From the NCBI GenBank assembly GCA_020796225.1, contig CM036767.1, positions 10,651,927 through 10,715,926 on the forward strand: a stretch of DNA of 64,000 nucleotides, given 5' to 3'. Of the stretch, positions 46,101 to 58,100 are shown one piece after another. Under the pieces are notes generated by a model. That model did not search any database. It saw only the letters and a program-made list of their open reading frames with translations, and was not told where the DNA came from. This DNA comes from Arion vulgaris (lineage: Eukaryota; Mollusca; Gastropoda; Stylommatophora; Arionidae). The position numbers and the translations under genes are program-made. How positions within the stretch are numbered: the first letter of the stretch is position 1; each line of letters begins with the position of its first letter.

Positions 46101-49100
46101 GTGAGGCATATGCAGGATAAGAAATCTGCTAGCTATTGTGGTAGGATCACCGTGAGTGGACTATACAGGATAGAAATCAGCTAGCATTTGGTAGGGTCAC
46201 CAGTAGTGACTTGCCAGGAAGGTCCGGGTTCAATTCCACAACGGCAGTGGAATTCTGCAAGGCGGAGGACACTAATAAAAAGGAAAGCAGGTCTTCATGC
46301 AAAAATCCGTCCGATGCACCATAGCAGGCTGAATTCACAGTGGGCGAGAGCAACAATAAGAAAATAAATCTTATCTTCTTCGAACTCTCCATATCGAGAA
46401 TCACTCTGTGATTTGTATGTGATCTGAGCCTAAGAGCTATTGTACGTTGTGCCAGTTATGCGTCTACAAGTATGCCAGCACATCCGATTTCTGCAATGCT
46501 TTTTATTTACTAGGGTAGCTTCCTAGGTCCTACATCAGTCGCCTCTTACGACATGCTTTGTAGTTTGCTGTGGTACTATTCTTTGCGTCTCTTGCTGGCC
46601 CGCACCATAAGGCGAAATCTTATCTAAGATCAAATTATGTTTTACAAATGACTCACCAGAATCTACAATATGATCAAGACCACCAGCAGCTCGCAGCTCT
46701 TCCTTGAACCATTCTCCAGCTCTACGTGATGTTAAACTTAGCAATGATTCCATGGCCAAGTTGCCAGTCTGTCAAATAAATAATAAAAAATCAATGTAAA
46801 CTTATTAGGATAATAAGCAATAGGAATTTCAGCCACATTCTGTTTCTCTCACTCATCACCGCTTAGACTGATGTACCAGATTTCCCATTAATCTCAGTCA
46901 TGTGGAAATCTGATTCATGCAGCCTTAGCATGGGTGTGTTTGTCACATCTTCAGCTCCATTTGGAGCTCTGGTGCTTATCCTTTGGCGATGTGCCCGGTT
47001 TTAGCCAGAATTTACTGGGTTCGCTCTCCATCAGCATTTGGCTGTCCCCAGCCGACGTGCAAGGCAGCAGATTTGTTTCAGTTTGAAATATCTTCATTAC
47101 ACTATGGACATGCCCATAGGTGCTTCGATCTCCTTCGCAATATCTTTAACAGTGTCCAGTGACTAACCATCCATTCAATGTGGATTGATAATTACCGATT
47201 CATTCGCCTGTTGATTGTGTTCTTCTGCCACTCCAAAGTCTACATTCTTTCCAAATTAACTAATTCAAACTTTACACAACTTCCTATAAACCCGAGTCAC
47301 AGTTTCCGTCTTGTTATTTTGACTCCAATCATAGTAAGGGACCACAAATATTCTTCATTCACTCTATACCAACCACTTGTTAAACCACTAGGTTGGTATG
47401 TGATTTGACACCTCAGAGTGTGAGTTCATTAAGCAATACATCTGGTTTATGCATACTTTTTTGTTCAGCTTTGTCTCCTTCCAAAGACAAAAACTGACCT
47501 GGGGAGTCCATCCCTCTAGATGAGCCATTGCACCATTAGTTTTTGACCGTGTGGTCAAAGGTTCCCGGTCTGTGCCACTGGGAGGTAGGGTTAGCACAGG
47601 TCATCAGCAGACTACTCATTTTCCCATATGTCCTTCTTAAGAAAGAAGACTGGTCGATCCTGATTCCATCGTGGAAATTACTAGGTTCGAGGCCAGCTTG
47701 TGCTAAAAATGTTTGCTGTCCACATATATGGTGCACAGTTGGACTACAGAAAACCCTGATAATTTACTCGGGGATCTAAATTACAAGTGTCTCTGAAGTC
47801 AAAGTCGGCTCACTGAATAGTGAAGGACACTGGAGATAAGGTAAGCAAACCATCACGCAAAAATCAGACAGATGCGCCATGACTACACCTAAAATTATAA
47901 TGAGTGAATGTGAAAAAAACAAAAAATCATGCTGACCGAAATAGCATTGATAATTACAGGGTACAACGGAGAGACATGATCAGAGGACTTTACATGTCTT
48001 TAAACTGACTAATCTAAAGAAAAACAAACTTACCGAAACAAATCCTAGATCAATTTCTCTAGCATGTGTTTCCTGTTGCAACTGTGCCAGCAGTTCCTTG
48101 ACCTTCTGTTGAATCTTTTCAAGATCTCTCAAGGTGGTAACATCTAATGAAGCCCTGTCTCCAGCATCAACTTCATTCAATTTGAGCATCAAGCTAAGAC
48201 TGTCTTGATCAAGATCCATGTTCAGCCTGTCTCTGCTCAACATGAACATCATAGCTGAAGTGCTGAGGGCTAAGCACTAAGCAAAACAAAATAAGAGAAA
48301 TATGAGAAAGAGTACATAATGCAATCATCATCTAGTGTCATGCCTAACAGGCATAGGTTATCATGTCCGTTCACTCTCTGTATTAAGGCTTACGTGGATA
48401 TACTGTCCTGGGCATGCAGGTGTTTTGGTAATGAGAGAGCGGACATGCTTGCATCAACAGATCGATTGTTGGGAAGTTGAAGATGGATAAGGGGATATTC
48501 TTCGTCTCTTGCGACTGTCTGCTGGATGAGGACACTAAAATCGATGTTGAATCGATCAAGCGATTTAGACAGTTTGGAGTTACCCGTTGTACAAGTCGAA
48601 CTGGATGCCTGGGAGGCAAAGTGAGAGGTGTGTTTAATCAGCGAGCCATGGGAACCATCAGTATGCATACTCTTCGAAATCTGTTGGGGAGACTGAGCAC
48701 CTATGGGTCTGCCCGGAGTGCAATGACGTCAGTTTAGTAACCAATAACTCTGTATTTTTGTTCTAGCTTATGAGTTCTAATACTGTTTTCCTATGTCATG
48801 TTGTTACGCTGTCTAGAATCTTACACCCTTTGATATATGTTGGGGAGACTTGAGCACTATTGGTCTGTCAGGAGTGCTGTGGCGTCAGTTCAGTAACCAA
48901 TAACCTGAGGCAAACCGAATGCCCTACCTAAAATGATATCCTGAGACAAACCGAACAGCCCTACCTAAAATGATATCCTGAAGAAAACACACTGGCGCTA
49001 CCTATATTGATATCCTGAGGGAAACTCACTGGCTCTATAATGATCAGTTATCAGAGGACTATCATCATAGCACTCCGGACACATCTATAGGTGCTCTGAT

Positions 49101-52100
49101 CTCTACCTCAACAAATCCAGCAGCGTCGAATGACCCAACACAGCAGTTCCCTATTGATTAATAAATCTCTTTGCATATTTGGTATGTCGTTCTTTTCAGG
49201 CTGTACCAATATTGCTGTCCATCTCTCCCAGTTGGTCAACGAGTGGGACTCGCAGAAACTCTATAGTTCTAAAAGACTCTCAGTGCATTAAGAATGTCAT
49301 TTCGGTCCAATGCAGCTCCCTCTGTTATCGTAGTCATGACAGCCAATCTATCAGCTGGCTCATTACCCCTAACTCCTGCTTGCCCGGGGACAAAAATGAA
49401 GGTGATTTCTCGTATCCCTGTCTGTGCTCTATAATGATATCCTGAGGCAAACCCACTAGCTCTGTAAAACAAGACTGGTAAACAAAACTGCACTGAACTC
49501 TGTGTGATCTATTCACCTTTCAACTACCAACAGAGCACAGGTCTTAACTTTTTAGCCCTTCCTCTATTTTGCCATCCCTTTCAATTATTTCCAAATCTTA
49601 ACTATCCTGTTAATATCAGTTTCCAGTTCTCTTCTCCAGGTATTTCTAGGCCTTCCCCTACTCCTCTTTCCCTGGGATTCCAAAACAATGCCTGTCTTGC
49701 AATATTTCCAGTCGGTCTTCTCAATGTGTGTTCTAATTCATGGCTATCGTCTCTTCTGTAGCTCTTTCTCCACTGGTATCTGCTAGTTCATTCTTTGTAA
49801 TCTTATCATACCATCTCAATCCTTCCATTCTAAGTAAGCATCCATTTACGATGCTCAGTAGTTTTGGTTTTTTGTTGTTCTCCATATTTCCGAGCCATAA
49901 ATGGCAATGATTTCAAATATGATTGAAAGATTCTTAGCTTTGTGTTTGTTTTACTTCTGGCCATCATTCTTAAGGTTGTTTTTATCATTCTAATGTGATA
50001 TATAAACAGCCTAACACCAAGAACAGATGTATGTTCACAACCTTCAGTATCATCTGGAGCTCCTGTGCTTATCTTTCGGTGATGTGTTCGGTTTCAACCA
50101 GCATTTACTGGGTCCGCTCTCTGTTAGCCCGTTGCTGTCCCCAGCCAAACCTGCAAGGCAGCAGGTTGCTATTTTCTTTAGAGCAGCAAACCTTAGATGG
50201 CCTGCCCTTCTGGGCTGATGAGCGTCATCAGCCCAGCGAACCGGTCTTTTTTATGGACTACTTGGTTTGCCGCCCGTCCAGTTTTGTGTGCGGTTTGCTC
50301 TCTTGCCTTTGATTGTCCCCAATCAGACTACAAGGCAGCAGTAGTTCCCTGCGATCGGAAATGTGGACCGGCTTTACCTCTGCTGGGCTTTCCAGTTCTT
50401 CTGCACATTTGGGTGGTCCGCACATCGTCTCGCCTGCCGCGTATTTGTTTTGATTTCCTTTGACTTCCATATATTACTCAATGCAATAAAGTTTCCACTA
50501 GCTTTTTTCTGTGTGATCTTGAAGAGACAATATTACAAAAGCAGACAATATTTCAAGCGAACAAAAGGAAACAGTATTAGTTACCCCTAGAACTACAACC
50601 TGTCACTAGTCAACAAATTTAATTATATAAAACCGTGGCATCCGATAACATATGGCCGGCAGACTCAGATAAAAATTCTAGGAAATAAGACCACAACCGT
50701 CGCATGATCCTCGCACTCCAGTATTGTTATATAAAGACAAATTCATTTTAAAAACAACACAACATGCTAAATAAAGGTAATATTATTGGTTATTAAACTG
50801 ACATCATTGCACTCCGGCAGACCCATAGGTGCTCAGTCTCCCCAAACAGATATCGAAGAGTATGCACTGATATAAAGGTTATATTATGTTAAAAGTTAAG
50901 TTTAAAACTAAGAAACATCAGTGTTATTTACATTTTTCATCTATAAATAATAATGGAATAATAGAATTTAGTAAAATTACAAAAAAGCTTAGTGTTCTAT
51001 CAAACTCATACAAAACCATTCCCATTAAGCAGGAATTTTCGAGCTAGTCAGCGGGCCACATATAAACAAAGTCATAATTGATGAGAGCTAACTTACAGCA
51101 TCTGTACAGGCATCATGCAGTAGACTAAAGATTTTTGTCACTGTCCCATGAGCACGCAGGTGCATGCGGAAGGCAGGTGATATGCATTTGCCAGCCAGTT
51201 TTAGGCAGCTGGGAAGGAAAAAAGTGTCATGTTTTATTTGACGATCATTATAAATAACTAACTATCTTTACTGCCTGTGTTACCGCTTCTTAGGGCGATG
51301 TAGGACACGGGGACATGAGCTGAGGAGTTTAATGGTCGCATGGTTAGTGCAGTCACTGCAAATATGTTCATGTTAAGATTTTTTCTTATGCCCTGATAGA
51401 AAAAAAACCTTGACTCACCTAGGATCGAACACAGGTCTCCTGAATGGGAGCCTGCGCTCTAATCCATTTGTCTAATCATCTCTTGGCAATCATTATTTTT
51501 AAAAGCATATATTTCCTTTGTTAGTTCTGCAAAAAAACCCAGGTATTTCTTAATTTACAGCGAGCCTGCCTAATCCACTGTGGACCACAAACTGGACAGT
51601 CAGCTTCAAGTCTGTCAGGTTTTCCCAAAACTTAGGTGTGGCCCCATGTTGCTTCTCAGCTCACCCAGGGGAGGACAGTCTTGCAGGACATGCTCCGATG
51701 TCTGTTCCACCTGTTGACACTGGCAGAGAGCTGTTTCACTTATTCCTAGTCTATGTAAGTGTTTGTTTAGTCTGCAGTGTCCGGTACAAAGGTGAAATAT
51801 AATGACCTGGTTCAACACTCTGTCATTTATTTTTGAACAAAATTTAATATTCAAACTGCACACAAATTTTTACATTATAACAGCACAGACATTTAACATT
51901 ATTATGGGGGACTGCCTAGAGTAGTTGATAGTAGCTCGGCCTGCTAGCTGTGAGACGCCTCATAGCTCGGGTTCGAACCTACTGTCCGGCATTTGTTCGA
52001 GTCCCCTGGTCTTACTCAGGACGATAACGTGAGTACCTCTGAAGTCGGAGAAAATCTGCCTGTATGGTGAGGGAATACTAATTACGAGCACATTGAGCAC

Positions 52101-55100
52101 ACGGCTGCCAGTGTAAAGTAATTTACAATGTCACGCTGCTGCCATTGTAAGAAATTGGAAAACAGATTTTCGAAATCAGTTTCAGAGATGAAACTGCCTG
52201 AGTTGATACTGACTTGAACATATTAATAAAATAAAATAAAAATTTTTAAAACAATTATTATAAATGCACAGTAAATGTAACGTTAATTTAATGGCACAGA
52301 AAATTTAACATTATAACTGCAGAGAAATGTAATGTTATTATAACTGCACAGGGGTCAAAGTCGCAGTCATAGGGACGTTTGTCAGGTTTAGCGTGACATA
52401 CTCAAAACAATTCCCGTAGGATAAAATAGCTCAGCCCTACACATGTATGGTACTATACATAAGCAGGGGTCTACGAACCGGTATTTAACGTTAGTTGTTC
52501 TTGTTAAAGATCAATTATATATCACAATAATAACGATTAAATTGAAAAAATCTGGCCAGCAATGGCGGAATGTGGGATGGCCATTCAGTCAGAACTGTTT
52601 GATTCTGAACACGACTTTGCTAGCGCATTTTCGCAATGTTTGGTCGGGTATTTTCGATTCGTTTCCAAGCTACTGAGTTAGTGCTTGAGCAACGCTGTGA
52701 GCTATGACTGTTACATGGAATGCTTTTTGCTGTGTCAACCGTGCGTTTGTTGTGTGTATTCAGAAAATGGCGGACAGCGGTTATGACGAACAAGCTCAAT
52801 CTGCCGTATGCAGTTATATTGCGAGTGCAGAAAACTGGATTTTGTCATGATTGATGTTCCTTCGACAAGAATTGCAATTCAAGTGATGAACAGTTTTGTG
52901 TTGCTACATTAGACGCCATATGCATTTATGCGGTGCGGTTTCTTTGTGGCGAGCACGCGGCTGTTTCATTCTGGAATTAGTTCACACAGAAAACATTTCA
53001 CAGTTGTTAGCATTTTGTGTGATTTTCATTGGCACAGGAATGGAGCAATTATGGGTGACAAGTTGCAATGAAGTTGGAACCGATTATGAACTATAAACGA
53101 TTAAATTGGTCGCACTGAAGAACAAACGAAGAAGTAGAAGAAAATGCACAGGAAATGTAACAATATTATAACTGCACAGACAATTAGTTCAGTGTAATTT
53201 GTAACATTGTCTAGAATGAACAAGAAAATTTCCAAGAGTTTGTGCTATACATAAACAAGTAAAACAATTACATACGTTTCAAAGGAAGATTAGCAATATC
53301 TCAAGTCACAAATCAATATGATCTTACTGGCAATAGAGGTAACTGTCATCAACCAGGTGTGCCTGCATGTCATTCTGGACCTAGAGAAGTCTGTAGACAT
53401 TTCATATCAGCAAGGATGGAAGCAAGACTTTACTGGGCTGCTGGTCCGAATGCTTAAGAACATCAATTGAGCTCCTCAGGTTCAGAAGTAGTGCAGACTT
53501 GGTGGGTCATATATTCTCTTTTTCGTTACTGTAGTTGACTTGCATTCTGAATTTCTTCTTCGAACGCTCAATATCGACCACTTGTTAACCTCTCTGTGTG
53601 ATTTGCATGTGATCTGAGCCTAAGAGCGATTGTAAATTGTGCCAGTTATGTGCCCACAAGTTGGCCAGCACATCTGATTTATGTGACACTTTTTATTTAC
53701 TAGGGTAGCTTCATCTCTTACGACATGCCTTGAAGGTCATAGTGGTACTATTCTTTGCTTCCCATGCGGGACCCGGCACCACACAGCGTTTCAGGATATC
53801 AATTGAGCCCCTCAGGTTCAGCAGTAGCACAGACTCAGTGGGTCATATTTTTGTTACTGTAGAGTCAACTTGCATGGCAATGTGCTCTGAATTTTGAGTT
53901 TGGTCTATTGAAATACAAGTCTGTCTCATCAACTGTATATACCTGTCTAGGGTATAGTTGAGCTTGATATGAATAGCTGGCAATATGGTGACGGGGAATG
54001 AGAACAGTGAATCTTAAATTAACTGCTTAAGCAGCAGACTGTCCCCTAGTGCTTGATCAGTTCATTTCTGGCTTCTGTCCGAGGTGGGTAGATAATCCAC
54101 TGACACCTTAGTTCTTCAATTCTGTGTATACTATACAACATTCAACCTTATTCTTTTGTGATCAATTTCTGTATTGACTACTCTGTATGTGTCATAAACA
54201 GGACAGTGCGCTCGAGGTCTTCACCGGTTCCCCCAGTTTGTTCTGAAGGGTTGTTTCTGTTGGCAAGATTTTCATTCTCATGCTGGGACAGTTGCAGGAT
54301 GAGCTCTGGGGACTGTTTTGGTGCTCCAAGGGTGCAGGCAGCTGAGTCCCTAAAACCCATCCTATGAAGGTGTGCTCTGAGACCACAGTGTCCTGCTCTC
54401 TAAGACTGAAGACTAAGTCTGCGCTTTTCTGTTTAATTTATTTATGTTGTTGCTCTGGGTTGTATCCTCCGTTTGTTTTTCTCCACTTAATTTTTCTGGA
54501 TTGTTTCAGGAGAGTCTTTGCTTCTGTAGAGCTTTGTGTTGGGTGTGGTCATGTTAAGCTCACTCCAGCCATTGCAAGTTTGTCAGCCTTTTCATTTCTG
54601 GGATGCCACAGTATGCTGGTATCTATTGTAGAACTAATTCTGATTTCTTAGACCAACATTCGACCAAAGACGAAGAGTGTAGCGTTGTTTGATCATTGAA
54701 GAAGAATGTCTGTCCAACCGGGGCAGCAGAGTTTTCCATATTGTATCTTAAGGAGGTGTAGATGGGGTCTCTGTGGCTAAGTGGTTACACCTTTGCCTTG
54801 TGTTTCGAGGTTGCAGGTTCGAATTCAGCCCATGCCTTCTGTTCATGAGTGCATTTTTTTTCAGGAGCCCCTAGGATTGTTGACGGAGCTACATAGTTTG
54901 TGCTTTGAGCAATACTCTCGCAGGTAGTCACTTCTGTGAAGAATACCCAAAGCTATGAGGCAAACCTGTGAATGATGTCAATTCTTCGGCTTTATGGTGT
55001 AATGATGTCAATTCTTCGGCTTTAGATGGAGGTGTGACACAACAGTCACATAACCTGTCTGAAACGAGCAGTGTATGAATATATATAACAAATGCATTCA

Positions 55101-58100
55101 TGTGATATACCTAAGGCAACGAATAGTAGTTGAATTTGTGTCCTGTAAACTGTCTAATAGATAATCCACCTCATCCATGAAGTCCTGGGTTTCTCCCAGC
55201 TCCTGAACTTCATGTGTCTGCTTGACATTGTGAACTACGGTGTACAACTGAAATTAAATTGAACAAAATATTAAATCATTACTGTTTATTGTCAGCAATT
55301 TTGGTTAACAAATTTGTGTCACCTGCATTCTAACGTGTCAGCTCCAGCTGCAACAAATTTGTATCATTAGCATTTTAACAGCCTCAGCTGCAGAATTTTA
55401 ACAGCCTCAGCTGCAACTAAATTTACAAATGATGGGTCACAATAAAAAAAGGTGATGTTTTAGAAGTATTTGTGAGGAGTCAACTTTAAGAAAAGTGTTT
55501 TCTGTTGGCATTATCAGATGATGCATATGACAGTATTTTCACCACTACATTTAAACTTTGTTTTTAATAGGATGTGTTTCGTGTATTACACCTCTAGGAA
55601 GGTTTGTTCTGGTACAGTGTATATAGTTGATAGTCTCATATTGTCTCAAGTCTAAGGATTGATTTTGTTGTAAAGGGATTGATCTTATAAAGCTGGAATC
55701 CCTCTGCAGAAAATGACATGCCACCTGCAGATAGCATTGCACATAGCACAAATTCTGTGGTTTCTGCAATAATCCTAGGAGTCTCTGGAAAAATGCACCT
55801 GTAAACAGAATGGTGTGGTCTGGATTCTAACCCATGACCTTTGGAACGCAAGGTGATAGCGTAACCACTTAGCCACAGAGACCTCTAATAGTCTCATATC
55901 ATGTATCTCACGCTAGATGGGATCCGCTCGAAACACAGACGAGCGAACTCCCAGAGAGACTATAAATGCTCGCTCTCCGGCCGATGGGAAAAGCTTGAAG
56001 GATAAATGTGGAACCGCAGTGGGCGAAACTCGGAGCCCGCACATGATCTCTCTTGAGCCGATGAGTATGCTGGGAGTCGAGTTGAGCTGCATGAGGGTCC
56101 ACATAGGGTGGAACTCTGGCCCCTATCTCAGGGATGGGGGCACGATTATAAGCCCCAGAATCGTACAACCTCAGGCAAACATGAGCACGGCAAAAACTTA
56201 TGGTGACCAGGCACCATTGCAAAGCGAGCACGCATACACGCCGGCGATGCAAGAGTGGGCCCGCCGAAGGGCAGACAAGCATGGCACGGCAGGCATGGAA
56301 AATGTGAGCACGGCGAAAAACTGATGCTGATCAGGCACCAGGGCAGAGCTAGCACGCATGATGGCAATGCCATAGTGGGCCCCACCGAGGGGCAGGCAAG
56401 CATGGCGTGGCAAGCATGAGGGTGTGCGTCCCACCCGAAGGTGCAGAACAACTGGAAAGCCCAGCAGAGGTAAAGACAGTGTGCGTTTCCGCTCGCAGGG
56501 AACTACTGCTGCCTTGTAGTTTGATTGGGGACAATCAAAGACTAGCGGAGCAAACCGTACACAAAACTGGACGGTAGGCAAACCAAGCAGTCCATTAACA
56601 AGACGGGTATAGCTGGGCAGATGACGCTCATCAGCCCAGGAGGGCAGGTCGTCTATGGGTCGCTGCCCTGAAAGAAAATAGCAACCTGCTGCCTTGTGGG
56701 TTTGGCTGGGGACAGCAAAAGGCTAACAGAGAGCGAACCAGTAACGCTGGTTGAAATCGAACATGCCGCAAGGATAAGCACCTGAGCTCCAATAGGTACT
56801 GAAGGCCATGCACGTACATCCGTTCTTGATGTTTGGCTGCTTATATATCATAATCGCATGATAAAAGCGGCTCAAGAACGATCGCCTGAGATATATCATG
56901 TATCTATTTACGCTAATCTCAAACTGAACACAGATACTGTGAGAAAGCGTTATATGTGATCTTGAGTAATGATTGTACACGATAAATACAGCATAAACAA
57001 TTGAATGGCAGTCGCCGGTGTGGTGCCGGGGTCCATAGGTAAAGCAAAGAATAGTACCACTGCTACCTACAAGGCATGTCATAAGAAATGATTGATGTAG
57101 GGGTCTAGGGAAGCTACCCAAGTAAATAAAAAGTAAATCGCAGAAATCAGATGTGCTGGCCTACCTGTAGGCGCATAACTTGCACAATGTACAATCGCTC
57201 AGGCTCAGATCACATACAAATCACACAGAGCGCTTAACAAGTGGTTGATATGGATCGTTCGAAGAAGTATGACTGTAAATTAGCTATCTTCTTCTTCAGT
57301 AATCCAGCGGCACTTTGGCTCTTGTCATTCGGCTCAATGTTATGTAGTGGTATCTGCTTGTGTTTGTAAGTTGTTCTTTTGTTCCATATAATGTGTTCCA
57401 TTTATCTGGCCTTGGAGGAAGGAGGATCTTCCTGACATCATCTAGTGCTTGGCACCCAAGGAGGGTGGTGGCGTTTTCATGATGATGTGCACATAGCTGA
57501 CACGCTGGAGTCTGTTGTGGTTGAATTCTTTTCTATGCGATTATCAAGTGTTAGGTGTTGGGTTCAGAAACTAAATATGGCGATTTGATCTCTCCTTGTA
57601 AGGTGGTTGATGCCGTCATTGGGGCTAGGGTTGGCCATGTGTCTGTAAACCTCTCTTCCTGTGTTTCCCGTGGCCCATCTGTTAGCCAAATTTCATTATT
57701 TCTGTCTTCACTTTTGGAATTTTCGAGTAAGACTGAACCCACAACCCTCTTGTGTCCAAGTTGATAGGCGAAAGCTTATGCATTACCAATTAATGAAGTA
57801 TTCATTTTTTTTTTTTTTTTTTAAATAAATGTAATTACGTGTGGTGTTATCATTACCTCCTTATGAGTCTTGCTGACTTTAAGCGATGTGTAAGCCTCAT
57901 CATACTGTCTCGTAGGCCAATGTACTTCTCGCTTCAACTTTGGACCTCTCCCAGAATCCTTAACAAGAACTACATCATCACTATTCTCTTTCGTTGCAGC
58001 ATTATCCGTCTTTTCCTAAAGATATCGATCACAAATATAACAATATTAGTTTCTATGAAAACAGTGGACAATGCTCATAAACACAGATATATCAAATAGA

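Noticed and set aside
54780..54830. True tRNA genes at A/B-box pairs (also 1106, 8621, 36508, 51906, 63222)
   Set aside because: Heads do not fold into full cloverleaves by eye and continue into SINE bodies repeated elsewhere.
55908..56581. Cys- and Leu-rich ORFs on both strands
   Set aside because: They lie in the GC-rich part of repeat family I and shift frame between units; no domain recognised.
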